A stretch of DNA of 64,000 bases from Clostridium sp. CAG:245 (GCA_000435175.1 FR880082.1:49361-113360); one strand, 5' to 3'. Shown: positions 1-9,871, numbered from the stretch's first letter. Notes: generated from the letters alone by a model not told the origin. Numbers and translations are program-made.

Positions 1-212
1 CAGAATTCTTAAAAAATATGTATCAAAATCTACAAATATTTAACCTTGGTTCTTCTCTTGATGAAATGTCTAAAAACATATTTACTGATTTACGAAAAGC
101 CGATAAAACCAATGCAGATTTAATCATAATTCAAGGAGTCTCAACTGATGGATTAGGCCTTGCTATAATGAATAGATTATTACGAGCTTGTAATTTTAAT
201 ATTATTAGATAA
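1..212 (+). CDS. L-threonylcarbamoyladenylate synthase (Sua5/YciO/YrdC family), 3' end only
   Basis: The reading frame is open at the left edge and ends with TAA at 210-212, so only about the last 70 residues are present. They match the small C-terminal Sua5 domain: a NLGSSLDE segment, an FTDLRKADK helix, and the characteristic GLGLAIMNRLLRA motif near the end. Sua5 proteins make threonylcarbamoyl-AMP from threonine, bicarbonate and ATP for the t6A37 modification of ANN-decoding tRNAs. The catalytic YrdC domain lies outside the window. The ATG at 18 is internal and has no ribosome binding site. A bidirectional-looking hairpin follows at 240-280. The family call rests on the C-terminal motif only. 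Confidence 0.8.
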   Translation, partial: EFLKNMYQNLQIFNLGSSLDEMSKNIFTDLRKADKTNADLIIIQGVSTDGLGLAIMNRLLRACNFNIIR

Positions 213-239
213 AAAATTTCTCAATACTTAATGTAGAAA

Positions 240-280
240 GAGTATATAGAATAATTTGTGTAAAATTATTCTATATACTC
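240..280. terminator. Perfect 18-bp hairpin between convergent genes
   Basis: The arms at 240-257 and 263-280 are perfectly complementary, with a 5-nt loop GTGTA. The hairpin lies between the + strand sua5 stop (212) and the - strand nuclease gene stop (313), where a bidirectional terminator is expected. Flanking T-runs are short and interrupted, so efficiency is uncertain. Confidence 0.7.
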
Positions 281-312
281 AAATCGTCACTTTTCTTTCT
301 ATAATTTAATTG

Positions 313-1236
313 TTATTTAATTATTTGTTTTACTTCCTCAGTGCTTATATTTACAATTTCAGCTATTTTTTCAATTGGAGTATTTAAAGAATGAAGTTTT
401 TTTACAATTTCTACTTCTTTTTCTTTTCTGCCACGTGCTTCGCCTTCTTTTTCTCCAAGTTCTCTGTTTGTTTTCATCTCAACATTGTATCTCATTATAC
501 TCCATTCACGTTCTTCATATTTAGCTATTTCATCTGGATCTTTGCTTAATTTATCTAATTCTTTTACTGTTTTGTCTATTTCTTCATTTTCCTTCGCCGA
601 CATTTTTACCTTCTCCTCCTTACTTCCATCTATCAACCATAGCCATTGCTCTAGCTTTGTGTTGCAGTCTGGATTTTTTTCTTTAAATTTAGGCAGTTCT
701 ATAAAGTGCATTTCAAATATATTTGTTGCCTCTTCCTCTTCTTTTTTATAACCCATATCAACAAATTCTATTGGTTTTGTTTCTTCATATTTCATTTTGG
801 CTATTGAATGATATGAATTTCTCTCTAAATAATTATATTTCAATATGTTTATTGTTATTATCTTTTTTAATTCTTTATAATTCTGCTTAGCTTTTAATTG
901 CTCTGCTGCAAGTTTTGATAAATATGTACTAGACCTTTCTTTTATATTGTGTTCATTTGAGACCTGCATCTCTACATCTACTACTTTTTCATTATCTATA
1001 TCCAATTTTAAATCTAATATTCCAAGTTTTTCGTCTGCCATATTAGGTGTTAATTCTGGATTTTTTACTTCTACTTTATTTATATGTATATTTAAAATTG
1101 ATTCTAAAAAATCCTTTAACATTGAATTATTTTCTTCTCTTGCAAATATTCTTTTAAAGACATAATCTGATGTTAATGGCAATCTTTTTACTTTTTGTTC
1201 TTCTGTTCTAATATTATTTTCTTGTAAATCGTCCAT
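313..1236 (-). CDS. Rpn-family PD-(D/E)XK nuclease / putative transposase
   Basis: The protein of about 307 aa begins with the typical Rpn/PDDEXK_2 block (LPLTSDYVFKRIF). A nuclease core follows with GILDLKLDI and DVEMQ, which supply the Asp and Glu-x-Gln residues of the PD-(D/E)XK fold. A charged helical region and a C-terminal helix-turn-helix-like tail (PIEKIAEIVNISTEEV) complete it. Family members are recombination-promoting nucleases or are annotated as transposases; many are solitary genes spread among gut Firmicutes. I chose the start at 1236 because AAAGGAAG lies about 6 nt upstream; an in-frame ATG at 1251 has no good ribosome binding site and overlaps that signal. No terminal inverted repeats flank the gene, so it is not obviously an active insertion sequence. 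Confidence 0.8.
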   Translation of the reverse strand: MDDLQENNIRTEEQKVKRLPLTSDYVFKRIFAREENNSMLKDFLESILNIHINKVEVKNPELTPNMADEKLGILDLKLDIDNEKVVDVEMQVSNEHNIKERSSTYLSKLAAEQLKAKQNYKELKKIITINILKYNYLERNSYHSIAKMKYEETKPIEFVDMGYKKEEEEATNIFEMHFIELPKFKEKNPDCNTKLEQWLWLIDGSKEEKVKMSAKENEEIDKTVKELDKLSKDPDEIAKYEEREWSIMRYNVEMKTNRELGEKEGEARGRKEKEVEIVKKLHSLNTPIEKIAEIVNISTEEVKQIIK

Positions 1237-1537
1237 TGGCTTCCTTTCCATTTTACCATCTTATTTACTATTTTTCAACTAATAAGTAAAATTTTTGTAT
1301 ATTTTCTTTCATACTTTTATCTGGAAGTTCTCAATATAATATTTCTCTTTGGATCACAATTGTTTTAATATAAAGTTTGGTATTCAACCTTTCGCTATAG
1401 CGAATACAGAAATTAAATTCTTAGATTTAATAGTAGTTTGATAAAATTTTTTAGAATTCTAATAAAAATTAACGTTAATTACTCTTTATAGGTTTTCATC
1501 TACTTAAAGTATCTGAATTATATACCTAAAAATGCAT

Positions 1538-1588
1538 AAAAACAAGCATAACCGTGTGTCAAATTTCGACACATTTACGCTTGTTTTT
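1538..1588 (-). terminator. Terminator of the fatty-acid operon; notes on gap 1237-1646
   Basis: AAAAACAAGC (1538-1547) pairs with GCTTGTTTTT (1579-1588), and GTGTC (1556-1560) pairs with GACAC (1568-1572), giving a two-part stem with T-runs on both sides. It lies 59 nt past the fabI stop and probably ends the fab/acc transcript. In the rest of the 1237-1646 gap I see only AT-rich DNA and one 14-bp palindrome, TTCGCTATAGCGAA (1391-1404), of unknown role. Confidence 0.7.
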
Positions 1589-1646
1589 CATTACACCATA
1601 AACACATAAATTTCAAGAGCAAATAGTACAATAATTATAATCTACC

Positions 1647-2420
1647 TTATGCTCCCATTATATTGTACCCATTATCTGCATATATCACTTGTCCTGTTAT
1701 TGCATCTGACATATCACTTAGCAAAAATGTAGCTACATTTCCAACTTGTTTTGTAGTTACATTTTTGTGTAACGGTGCTTTTTCTTCCACTATTGTAAGC
1801 ATTGATGAAAAGTCTTTTATTCCTTTAGCAGATAGTGTTTTTATTGGTCCTGCAGATATTGCGTTTACACGCATTTCTTCTTTTCCAAGGTTTTCTGCAA
1901 GATATCTTACATTTGCTTCTAATGCTGCTTTTGCGGCTCCCATTACATTGTAACCGTTTATTACTTTCGTAGAACCATGATATGTTAATGTTACTATGCT
2001 AGAGTGTTCATTTAGCATATCTATTTCTTTTGCTTTTCTTGTAGCAAGTAGCAATGAATATGCACTGGTTTCCATAGCATGTAAATACCCGTTTTTACTT
2101 GTATATATAAAATCATTATGCAAGTCTTCTGTGTTTGCATGTGCTATTGAATGTACTATTCCATCTATTTTTCCATTTTCTTCTTTTATATTTTCAAAAA
2201 CAGATTTTACCTGTTCGTCATCAGAAGCATCATCTAGTGCATATATTTTGCTGCCTTTAAATTCAGATACAAGTTCTTTTACTTTTTCTTTGTTGCTCTC
2301 TCCTCTATATGTAAATATAAGTTTGCCTCCATTTTCATACACTGATTGTGCGATGCCAAACGCAATACTCCATTTATTTCTAATTCCCATTATTAATATT
2401 TTTTTGCCTTCTAGTAACAT
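1647..2420 (-). CDS. fabI: Enoyl-[acyl-carrier-protein] reductase, FabI type
   Basis: A short-chain dehydrogenase fold protein of 257 aa that reduces trans-2-enoyl-ACP with NAD(P)H, the last step of each FASII elongation cycle. The N-terminus carries the FabI nucleotide-binding variant GIRNKWSIA (12-20) in place of the ordinary GxxxGxG. The catalytic signature is Tyr147, Tyr157 and Lys164 (YNVMGAAK), followed by the substrate-loop text SAGPIKTLSAKG (189-200). It is the last gene of the operon, starting 3 nt after accA. FabI rather than the flavoprotein FabK is notable because clostridial FASII operons often carry FabK. The start is ATG. Confidence 0.95.
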   Translation of the reverse strand: MLLEGKKILIMGIRNKWSIAFGIAQSVYENGGKLIFTYRGESNKEKVKELVSEFKGSKIYALDDASDDEQVKSVFENIKEENGKIDGIVHSIAHANTEDLHNDFIYTSKNGYLHAMETSAYSLLLATRKAKEIDMLNEHSSIVTLTYHGSTKVINGYNVMGAAKAALEANVRYLAENLGKEEMRVNAISAGPIKTLSAKGIKDFSSMLTIVEEKAPLHKNVTTKQVGNVATFLLSDMSDAITGQVIYADNGYNIMGA

Positions 2421-2423
2421 TAG

Positions 2424-3371
2424 CTAAACCTCCTTAAATCCGCTTATTTTTCTAAATTTTTGGTATCTTTCTTCTACAATTTCATCATTTGTTTTACTTT
2501 TTAATTCTTGAACTGTTGTTTGTATTTCTTGTTTTATTTTACCTGTTATATTTTTAAACAATTCTTTTTCTATTTTCTCGTTATCATTTATTTTGTTTTC
2601 TTTCAGTGTTTTTCTTATTTCTTCTACTTGCATATTGGGTTTCATTTCTATATCCATTGTTTTTTTAATATTTTGATTTTTTTCTATTGTATAATTTTCA
2701 ATTGACTCCTTAATTACTGTTTCTATTATCCCCATGTCATATAAATCGTTTGCTGTTAATTTCATTCTGTCTGCAGCCTCTTTGAACCTACTCGAATCTT
2801 TCCATAGTATACTACTATATCCTTCCGGAGACAATATTGAATATATAGCATTTTCCAACATTATTACCTTGTTTGCAACCCCTATTGCCAAAGCTCCTCC
2901 TGACGAGCCTTCTCCGATTACAATTGCAATTACTGGTACTGTGAGTTTTGCCATTTCAAACATAGATTTTGCAATTGCCTCACCCTGTCCTCTTTGTTCC
3001 GCTTCTACACCAGGATAAGCTCCTTTTGTATCTATAAATGTAATTACGGGTCTATTAAATTTTTCAGCCTGTTTCATAATCCTAATTGCTTTTCTATAAC
3101 TTTCTGGATTTGGCATTCCAAAATTTCTTTCGATATTTTCCTTGGTATTTCTGCCCTTCTGTTCTGCAATTATTGTATAATTTTGATTTTCAATCCTGCC
3201 TAATCCACATACCATAGCTTTGTCATCTCCATAGCATCTATCACCATGAAGCTCTATAAATTCATCAAATATTTCATTTATATAATCTAATGCTGTTTTT
3301 CTCTTTGGGTTTCTTGCAATTTCAACACGTTCCCAAGCCGTAAGCACATTTTTTTCTATTTTTTCTACCAT
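2424..3371 (-). CDS. accA: Acetyl-CoA carboxylase carboxyltransferase subunit alpha
   Basis: The alpha half of the carboxyltransferase that moves CO2 from carboxybiotin to acetyl-CoA, giving malonyl-CoA for FASII. It is 315 aa, with the crotonase-like core: [11 protein letters not shown] (111-121), the oxyanion segment GEGSSGGA (153-160) and [10 protein letters not shown] (181-190). The last ~80 residues are a Lys/Glu-rich helical tail. The start at 3371 follows a good GAGG ribosome binding site. accD lies directly upstream (37-nt gap) and fabI 3 nt downstream, so the subunits are co-transcribed. Confidence 0.96.
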   Translation of the reverse strand: MVEKIEKNVLTAWERVEIARNPKRKTALDYINEIFDEFIELHGDRCYGDDKAMVCGLGRIENQNYTIIAEQKGRNTKENIERNFGMPNPESYRKAIRIMKQAEKFNRPVITFIDTKGAYPGVEAEQRGQGEAIAKSMFEMAKLTVPVIAIVIGEGSSGGALAIGVANKVIMLENAIYSILSPEGYSSILWKDSSRFKEAADRMKLTANDLYDMGIIETVIKESIENYTIEKNQNIKKTMDIEMKPNMQVEEIRKTLKENKINDNEKIEKELFKNITGKIKQEIQTTVQELKSKTNDEIVEERYQKFRKISGFKEV

Positions 3372-3408
3372 ATAAAAACTCCTCTTCGAAATTTTTTCTG
3401 CTTAGCAA

Positions 3409-4248
3409 TCATCTATTTAATTTTAATAGTCTGCTTAGTGTTTCTTTCATATCTTTTCTTTCTACTATTTTGTCTATAAACCCATGTTCTAGCAAAAACT
3501 CTGCAGTTTGAAATCCTTCAGGTAGCTCTTCTCCAATGGTTTGTTTTATTACTCTTTGCCCTGCAAACCCAATCATTGCACCCGGTTCTGCTAAAATTAT
3601 ATCTCCTAAGCTTGCAAAAGAAGCCGTAACTCCACCATATGTTGGGTCTGTTAGTACAGATATATACAACAAGCCTGCTTTGTCTAGCTTTGTTAGTGCA
3701 GCAGTAGTTTTTGCCATCTGCATAAGTGATATTATTCCTTCTTGCATTCTTGCACCTCCAGAGCAACAAAATATTACAATTGGCATCTTAAATTCAATTG
3801 CCTTTTCTATGCTGTATGTTATTTTTTCACCCACTACTGCACCCATGCTACCCATCAAAAAACCACTATCCATTATGCATATTACTACATCTTCTCCATT
3901 TATCTTGCCTATTCCACAGCTTACTGCTTCCTCGAGCCTTGTCTTTTCTCTTAATGACTTTATTTTCTTTTCATAATCTTCCAGTCCTAATGGATTGGTA
4001 GTATCTATGTTTAAATTAAACCTTTTATATGTTCCTTCATCTATTATTTGCTCTAGCCTTCTGCCAATATGCATTCTAAAATAATGACCACAATTAGGGC
4101 ACACACTTAAATTGTTTCTCAGATTTTCCTTGTATAAAATTTCTTTGCAATTTTCACACTTTACCCATTTTCCGACTGGTATGTCAATTCTAGAATTTTT
4201 GTTATTTATTAGCTTATTTTCTCTTTTCTTTATCTGGTCTACAATCAT
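3409..4248 (-). CDS. accD: Acetyl-CoA carboxylase carboxyltransferase subunit beta
   Basis: The beta subunit partner of AccA, 279 aa. An N-terminal zinc ribbon with Cys31, Cys34, Cys50 and Cys53 (CENC ... CPNC) precedes the crotonase-fold domain, which shows [11 protein letters not shown] and the [16 protein letters not shown] segment typical of carboxyltransferases. A GAGAGG ribosome binding site lies 8 nt before the ATG. A 119-nt gap with no clear signal separates it from accC upstream. Confidence 0.96.
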   Translation of the reverse strand: MIVDQIKKRENKLINNKNSRIDIPVGKWVKCENCKEILYKENLRNNLSVCPNCGHYFRMHIGRRLEQIIDEGTYKRFNLNIDTTNPLGLEDYEKKIKSLREKTRLEEAVSCGIGKINGEDVVICIMDSGFLMGSMGAVVGEKITYSIEKAIEFKMPIVIFCCSGGARMQEGIISLMQMAKTTAALTKLDKAGLLYISVLTDPTYGGVTASFASLGDIILAEPGAMIGFAGQRVIKQTIGEELPEGFQTAEFLLEHGFIDKIVERKDMKETLSRLLKLNR

Positions 4249-4367
4249 TGCATTTTCCTCTCTTTTATGCTTTTACATTTCTTAATATAATCTTAGCCAA
4301 GTATTATAATGAACTATGTATTGTATTTTTACTTTAATTATTCCAACTCTAAGAAACTATATTTATT

Positions 4368-5714
4368 TCAGGATTTTTCTTCCGTCATCTTTTCTATAAA
4401 GGATGTGTCAAAGTTTCCTCTTATAAAGTCTGGATGAGTGATTATACTATATAAGAAATCTCTATTAGTATCTATTCCCTCAACTACAAGCTCTTCCAAT
4501 GCTCTTTTCATTTTACTTATAGCCTCTCCTCTAGTCTGCCCATGCACAATTATTTTTGCTATCATAGAATCATAATTTGCAGGAACAGTGTAACCCGCAT
4601 AAATTGCAGTATCAACACGTACACCATTTCCTCCTGGAAGGTTTATTCCAGTTATAGTTCCTGGTGAAGGTCTAAATTTTTTACTTGGATTTTCTGCATT
4701 TATTCTACACTCAATAGAGCTTCCTCTAAACTCAATATCTTTTTGCTTAAATCTTAATTTTTCTCCTGCTGCAATCTTTATTTGTTCTTTTACTATGTCT
4801 ATTCCTGTACGCATTTCTGTAATTGGATGTTCTACCTGAATTCTAGTATTCATTTCCATAAAATAAAAATTCTTATCTTTATCCACTAAAAATTCTACAG
4901 TTCCACAACTAGTATATCCAGCTGCTTTTGCTGCTTTTATTGCCGCATTTCCCATTTTATTTCTTAGTTTTTCGTCAATAGCAGTTGATGGTGTTTCTTC
5001 TATTATTTTTTGATGGTTTCTCTGAAGTGAACAATCTCTTTCTCCTAAATGAACAATGTTTCCATGTTCATCTGCTAATATTTGAATCTCAACGTGTCTA
5101 GGATTTTGAATAAATTTCTCTATATATATTTCATCATCATTAAAAGCATTTTTTGCCTCTTGCTTAACAATATTATAATTAGTTTCTAATTCATCAAATG
5201 AATTTACTTGCCTTATTCCTTTTCCACCACCACCGGCAGAAGCTTTTAAAAGCACAGGATAGCCAATTTTTTCGCACACTAGAACTGCTTCTTTCAAATT
5301 TTTCACACTGCCATCTGAGCCAGGAATTGTTGGAACTCCTTCTTGTTGCATTAATTTTTTGCTATTTGATTTGTTACCTAAAAGATTTATTACATTTGAC
5401 TTTGGTCCAATAAATTTAATATTTGATTCTTCACAAATTTTTGCAAACTCTGCATTTTCAGATAAAAATCCAAAACCTGGATGAATGCTATCTGTTTTAG
5501 TAATGTTAGCAGCCTCTATTATGTTCTTAATGTTTAAATAACTTTGTTTAGGGTTTGCTGGTCCTATACAAATAGCCTCATCTGCAAGTTTAGTGTGTAG
5601 TGCTTCTTTATCAGCCTCTGAATATACAGCAACAGTTTTTATATTCATTTCTTTGCACGCTCTTATAATACGAACTGCAATTTCTCCTCTATTAGCAATC
5701 AAAATCTTGTTCAT
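4368..5714 (-). CDS. accC: Acetyl-CoA carboxylase biotin carboxylase subunit
   Basis: Carboxylates the biotin on AccB using ATP and bicarbonate. It is 448 aa, the usual length. The N-terminal Rossmann-like domain starts ILIANRGEIAVRIIRA. The ATP-grasp domain has the glycine-rich lid LKASAGGGGKGIRQV, and FMEMNTRIQVEHPITE holds the Glu/Asn/Arg catalytic residues. The C-terminal cap ends near the residue-430 region. It has an AGGAATAA-type ribosome binding site and sits between fabZ (upstream) and accD (downstream) in the operon. Confidence 0.97.
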   Translation of the reverse strand: MNKILIANRGEIAVRIIRACKEMNIKTVAVYSEADKEALHTKLADEAICIGPANPKQSYLNIKNIIEAANITKTDSIHPGFGFLSENAEFAKICEESNIKFIGPKSNVINLLGNKSNSKKLMQQEGVPTIPGSDGSVKNLKEAVLVCEKIGYPVLLKASAGGGGKGIRQVNSFDELETNYNIVKQEAKNAFNDDEIYIEKFIQNPRHVEIQILADEHGNIVHLGERDCSLQRNHQKIIEETPSTAIDEKLRNKMGNAAIKAAKAAGYTSCGTVEFLVDKDKNFYFMEMNTRIQVEHPITEMRTGIDIVKEQIKIAAGEKLRFKQKDIEFRGSSIECRINAENPSKKFRPSPGTITGINLPGGNGVRVDTAIYAGYTVPANYDSMIAKIIVHGQTRGEAISKMKRALEELVVEGIDTNRDFLYSIITHPDFIRGNFDTSFIEKMTEEKS

Positions 5715-5818
5715 TTTTTAAATTATTCCTAGCCTTTCTTTATTTTTAGTCTTTGTAAAGTTTATAACATACTACTAGCATTTGACTCGTAACTATTTTG
5801 AGATGTGCACATCATTTT

Positions 5819-6241
5819 TTAGACAACCGCAAACGTAAACTCTCCCTTTGCAGCAAGTTTACCGTCCACTGTTGCAATTCCTTCTCCGATTCCTATCGGA
5901 CCTTTCTTCTTTATAATTTTTACTTCTAGTTTTAATTTATCTCCTGGCACAACCATTTTTTTAAATCTTAATTTATCAATTCCACCGAATAAAGCATTTT
6001 TTCCTTTATTCTCTTCTAGGCTTAATATTGCAACCGCACCAGTTTGAGCTAAGCTCTCTGTAATTAATACACCTGGCATAATCGGATTACCTGGAAAATG
6101 TCCCTTAAAATACCATTCATTTTCGTTCACATTCTTATAAGCTATAGCCATTTCTCCAGGTACAAATTCTTCTACCTCATCAATCATTAAAAATGGATCC
6201 CTTTGCGGAATTATTTTTTCTATATCTTCTTTCTCTAACAT
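5819..6241 (-). CDS. fabZ: 3-hydroxyacyl-ACP dehydratase FabZ
   Basis: A hot-dog fold dehydratase of 140 aa removing water from 3-hydroxyacyl-ACP. The FabZ active-site motif GHFPGNPIMPGV (47-58) contains catalytic His48, and Glu62 follows in ITESLAQ. The N-terminal IIPQRDPFLMIDEV stretch is also family-typical. GGAGG lies 6 nt before the ATG. The accB-fabZ gap holds a GC-rich hairpin (6256-6283). Confidence 0.96.
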   Translation of the reverse strand: MLEKEDIEKIIPQRDPFLMIDEVEEFVPGEMAIAYKNVNENEWYFKGHFPGNPIMPGVLITESLAQTGAVAILSLEENKGKNALFGGIDKLRFKKMVVPGDKLKLEVKIIKKKGPIGIGEGIATVDGKLAAKGEFTFAVV

Positions 6242-6255
6242 TTTTCCTCCTTTTC

Positions 6256-6283
6256 TCCCAATAGGGACGCCCCTTTTGGGGCG
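6256..6283 (-). promoter_or_regulatory. GC-rich tandem hairpin between accB and fabZ
   Basis: CGCCCC (6268-6273) and GGGGCG (6278-6283) pair perfectly around TTTT. Directly beside it, TCCC (6256-6259) and GGGA (6264-6267) can form a second small stem. Six consecutive G:C pairs stand out in this AT-rich operon. The site lies between the accB stop and the fabZ ribosome binding site (6246-6250) and is not followed by a T-run, so an RNA-stability or translation-coupling role fits better than a terminator. The function is inferred. Confidence 0.4.
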
Positions 6284-6291
6284 AAATATTT

Positions 6292-6768
6292 TTAAGCAAT
6301 TTCAAATAGTGGCGTGCCATATTCTACTGGTTGTCCATCTTCTACCAATATTTTTTCTATTTTGCCATTATAATCTGATTCAATTTCATTCATTAGTTTC
6401 ATTGCCTCTATTATACAAAGTGTGTCTCCTTTTTTTACTTCTTTTCCAACTTCAACATAAGCATTTGATGTTGGCGAAGGTTTTAGATAAAATGTTCCAA
6501 CCATAGGAGATTTAACGATATTGTTTTTTTCTTTTGTTTTTTCCGAGTAATCAGTCTTTTGTCTAGAATTTTCTTCTACAATCCCTTGCAAGTTTTCTAT
6601 TTTTTCTTGTTTGTTATTATTTTCTTCTATTACACAATTATTTTCTATTGTCTGATTGTTTTGTTTAGTCATTTTTATCTTTGTTCCATCTGCAAAATCG
6701 ATGTCTATAGATGTCAACTTAGAATTTCCCATATCTTCCATTAACTGTTTTATTTTGTCATATTCCAT
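6292..6768 (-). CDS. accB: Acetyl-CoA carboxylase biotin carboxyl carrier protein
   Basis: A 158-aa biotin carrier. It has an N-terminal helical segment, a low-complexity Asn/Glu/Lys linker (about 36-82), and a C-terminal biotinyl domain with the EAMKLMNEI motif; Lys124 is the biotin attachment site, modified by the BirA encoded in the same operon. The ATG follows GAAAGGAG. fabF is 28 nt upstream. Confidence 0.96.
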   Translation of the reverse strand: MEYDKIKQLMEDMGNSKLTSIDIDFADGTKIKMTKQNNQTIENNCVIEENNNKQEKIENLQGIVEENSRQKTDYSEKTKEKNNIVKSPMVGTFYLKPSPTSNAYVEVGKEVKKGDTLCIIEAMKLMNEIESDYNGKIEKILVEDGQPVEYGTPLFEIA

Positions 6769-6796
6769 TTTAATAATCGCACTCCTTTCTTAATTT

Positions 6797-8032
6797 TTAA
6801 TCTTCAAATTTTTTTATTGCAATGCAAGCATTGTGTCCACCAAAGCCCAATGAATTGGATAATACTATGTTTAAGTTTTCTTTTATTGAATCTCCAACAA
6901 CTAAATTCAAGTCGCACTCTTCGTCTTTTTCCTTGTAATTTATATTTGATGGAACAATTCCTTCCTCTATTGCTTTTGTACATATTACTGCTTCAACTGC
7001 ACCCGCAGCTCCAAGCAAGTGCCCTGTGTTGCCTTTTGTTGAACTTACCATTACATCAGTATTGTTTCCAAATACTTTCTTTATTGCTAGAGTCTCTGTT
7101 AAATCATTTAAATGAGTAGACGTTCCATGTGCATTTATATAATCTACTTCATTTGCCAATATTTTGGCATCGTCCAGAGCTCTTTGCATTGCACAGGCGC
7201 CTCCTTCTCCGTCAGGACATGGTGATGTTATATGATATGCATCTGTTGTTGCTCCAAAACCGATTACTTCTCCGTATATATTTGCATTTCTGCGTTTTGC
7301 ATGTTCTAGCTCTTCTAGCACAACAATTCCAGCACCTTCTCCCATTACAAAACCGTTTCTTTGCTTATCAAAAGGAATGCTTGCTCTATTTTTATCTGTT
7401 TCAAATGATAATGCCTTCATATTCTCGAATCCAGCAATTCCAACCTCACATATAGCTGCCTCTGCTCCACCTGCTATAACAACATCTTCAAGTCCTAATT
7501 TGATTGTTTTATATGCTTCTCCAATTGCATGAGTTGAAGATGCACAAGCAGTTAAAATAGACATTGATTCTCCTTTAAAACCAAATTCAATTGCTATATT
7601 TCCAGCAGCCATATTAGCTATTGACATCGGAATAAACATTGGAGATACTCTTTTATTGCCTTTTTCGTTGTCTATTCTACATTGTTCTTGAATAGTAGTA
7701 AGCCCTCCAATTCCTGAACTTACAAATATTCCAACTCTATTAAAATCTGTATTTTCTTTTGAAATTTCACTAGATTTTACAGCCTCTCTTGCTGCAATTA
7801 TTGCAAATTGAGAATATCTATCTAATCTTTTTGCCTGCTTTGCTTCAAAGTGTTCAAGCGGATTGTATTCTTTTACTTCTGCAGCAAGCTTAGTTTTAAA
7901 GTTTTCTGTATTAAATAAAGTAATTTCATCTATTCCGCATTTCTTTTCCTTTATTGAATTCCAGTTTTCCTCAACATTTTTTCCAATTGGAGTTATCGCA
8001 CCTAATCCTGTTATAACAACTCTTTTATCCAT
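6797..8032 (-). CDS. fabF: 3-oxoacyl-ACP synthase II
   Basis: A condensing enzyme of about 411 aa that elongates acyl-ACP with malonyl-ACP. The nucleophile is the Cys of TACASSTHA (about residue 163), with the two histidines in NAHGTSTHLND and KGNTGHLLGAAGAVE. It ends with the family-typical NSLGFGGHNA. I place the start at 8032 (MDKRVVITGLG), the usual FabF N-terminus, because the in-frame ATG at 8041 abuts the AGAGAGG ribosome binding site with a single intervening base. Confidence 0.95.
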   Translation of the reverse strand: MDKRVVITGLGAITPIGKNVEENWNSIKEKKCGIDEITLFNTENFKTKLAAEVKEYNPLEHFEAKQAKRLDRYSQFAIIAAREAVKSSEISKENTDFNRVGIFVSSGIGGLTTIQEQCRIDNEKGNKRVSPMFIPMSIANMAAGNIAIEFGFKGESMSILTACASSTHAIGEAYKTIKLGLEDVVIAGGAEAAICEVGIAGFENMKALSFETDKNRASIPFDKQRNGFVMGEGAGIVVLEELEHAKRRNANIYGEVIGFGATTDAYHITSPCPDGEGGACAMQRALDDAKILANEVDYINAHGTSTHLNDLTETLAIKKVFGNNTDVMVSSTKGNTGHLLGAAGAVEAVICTKAIEEGIVPSNINYKEKDEECDLNLVVGDSIKENLNIVLSNSLGFGGHNACIAIKKFED

Positions 8033-8113
8033 TTTCTCCATTCCTCTCTAACCGATTTTACTCTTTACCAGCATTTTAAATAAGACTGGTTAAGTCTTTC
8101 TATTTTTGCCAAA

Positions 8114-8848
8114 TTACATTAACATTCCACCATCTACATTAATAATCTGTCCTGTTATGTATGAACTTTGTTCTCCTGCCAAAAATTTTACAACATTTGC
8201 CACATCTTCTGGCGTTCCCATTCTGCGTAATGGTATGTTTTTTGCAATTTCTTCTTTTACTTCTTGTTTCAAAACATCTGTCATTTGTGTTTCTATAAAT
8301 CCTGGTGCTACCGCATTTACCAAAATGTTTCTACTTGCGACTTCTTTTGCCAAACTCTTTGTAAATCCTATTATTCCTGCTTTAGAAGCCGAATAGTTTG
8401 TTTGACCAGCATTTCCGCTTACTCCAACCACTGAAGAAATGTTTATAATTCTTCCACTTCTTTGTTTTATCATGTATGGTATTACGTTTTTTGTTACATT
8501 GAATGTACCTACAAGATTAACATTTATAACATCTTCAAAATCCTCTTTTTTCATTCTCATCAATAATGCATCTTTTGTAATCCCTGCATTATTTACTAAA
8601 ACATCAATCTTTCCAAATTCATTTATAATCTGGTTTACCATATTTGCAGTATCATCAAAAATTGATACATCACCTTTTACTGGCAAGCATCTTACATTTA
8701 ACTCTTTTATCTGTTTCTTTATATTTTCTAAGTCTTCATTTTCTTTTCTATAATTAAATGCAATGTCATAACCATCTTTTGCAAATTCTATTGCAATTTG
8801 CTTTCCAATCCCTCTGGTTGCTCCTGTTATAAATGCTACTTTAGCCAT
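8114..8848 (-). CDS. fabG: 3-oxoacyl-ACP reductase FabG
   Basis: A short-chain dehydrogenase of 244 aa reducing 3-oxoacyl-ACP with NADPH. It has the cofactor loop TGATRGIG (8-15), NNAG (86-89), and the Ser139/Tyr152/Lys156 catalytic set within ISS and YSASK. The C-terminus GQIINVDGGMLM is standard. Its first codons overlap the end of fabD by 8 nt, and AGGAGG lies 9 nt before the ATG inside fabD, suggesting translational coupling. Confidence 0.96.
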   Translation of the reverse strand: MAKVAFITGATRGIGKQIAIEFAKDGYDIAFNYRKENEDLENIKKQIKELNVRCLPVKGDVSIFDDTANMVNQIINEFGKIDVLVNNAGITKDALLMRMKKEDFEDVINVNLVGTFNVTKNVIPYMIKQRSGRIINISSVVGVSGNAGQTNYSASKAGIIGFTKSLAKEVASRNILVNAVAPGFIETQMTDVLKQEVKEEIAKNIPLRRMGTPEDVANVVKFLAGEQSSYITGQIINVDGGMLM

Positions 8849-9779
8849 TCTCTTTAACCTCCTTAATCACTTGCTCTAAACTTTGGACATTATTTATATT
8901 CATTATTTTTACATTTTCAAACTTCATTCTTTTTACAAAACCGCTTAAAGTTTTTCCTGGGCCAATTTCTATGAATGTGTCTATTCCACTTTCATACATG
9001 GTTTTTAGGCATTTCGTAAACCTTACTGGATTCATTATATGTTTTGCCAAAATTTCAGATATATTGTCTTTTTCTTCATAATACTTTCCATCTAAATTCT
9101 TTATTACTATAGAATTTTTCGAGTTTATACTTATCTTATCTAATTCCTTCTTCAATTCTATTGAACATTTACTTAATTTTTCTGTATGAAATGGTCCTGA
9201 AGTGTTAAGCAGACTTACCTTCTTAGCTCCTGCTTTTTTTGCCTCTTCTCCAGCATTTAACACAGCCTGTTCTTCACCAGAAACCACAACTTGTCCAAGT
9301 GTATTGTAATTTGCTGGCTTTACAAAACCAGATGAAATATTTTTGCAGATTTCTTCTACATTTTCATCATCTAAGCCAAGTATTGCAGCCATTTTCCAAT
9401 TTCCTTTCGGAGTAAAATTTTGCATTATTTCCCCTCTTTTAGAAACTATATTTATTCCATCTTCTATATTAAAAACACCATCTTCTATTAAAGCTGTATA
9501 TTCTCCAAGGCTTAGTCCTGCCATTGCATCTGGTATAATTCCATTTTTCTTTAATATTTGCGATATTCCTAAGCATTCTATTAAAATAGCAAGTTGTGTA
9601 TTTTGAGTCTTGTTGAGTTCAACATCTGGTCCATCAAAACAAATTTTAGCAATATCTATTCCAGTTATTTTTTCTGAGTATTCATATAATTTTTTTATTT
9701 CTGTAAAATTTTCATACAAGTCTTTGCCCATTCCAACAGATTGTGAGCCTTGCCCAGAAAATAAAAATCCAATTTTCAT
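8841..9779 (-). CDS. fabD: Malonyl-CoA:ACP transacylase
   Basis: Loads malonate from malonyl-CoA onto ACP. It is 312 aa, with FSGQGSQ near the N-terminus, the GLSLGEYTALI motif with nucleophile Ser90, and His198 in GPFHTEKL. The C-terminus shows FIEIGPGKTLSGF. A GAAAGGAA ribosome binding site precedes the ATG. A 92-nt gap without terminator separates it from birA. Confidence 0.95.
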   Translation of the reverse strand: MKIGFLFSGQGSQSVGMGKDLYENFTEIKKLYEYSEKITGIDIAKICFDGPDVELNKTQNTQLAILIECLGISQILKKNGIIPDAMAGLSLGEYTALIEDGVFNIEDGINIVSKRGEIMQNFTPKGNWKMAAILGLDDENVEEICKNISSGFVKPANYNTLGQVVVSGEEQAVLNAGEEAKKAGAKKVSLLNTSGPFHTEKLSKCSIELKKELDKISINSKNSIVIKNLDGKYYEEKDNISEILAKHIMNPVRFTKCLKTMYESGIDTFIEIGPGKTLSGFVKRMKFENVKIMNINNVQSLEQVIKEVKENG

Positions 9780-9871
9780 AGTGTATCTTATTCCTTTCTT
9801 ACAATTAAGCCAAAAAATTTACATTTTCAGCCATTATTCATCCACTAGCACTGCATATGTTGATGTTCTAT

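Noticed and set aside
313..1251. Rpn-family gene as an active insertion sequence
   Set aside because: No terminal inverted repeats or target duplications are visible on either side.
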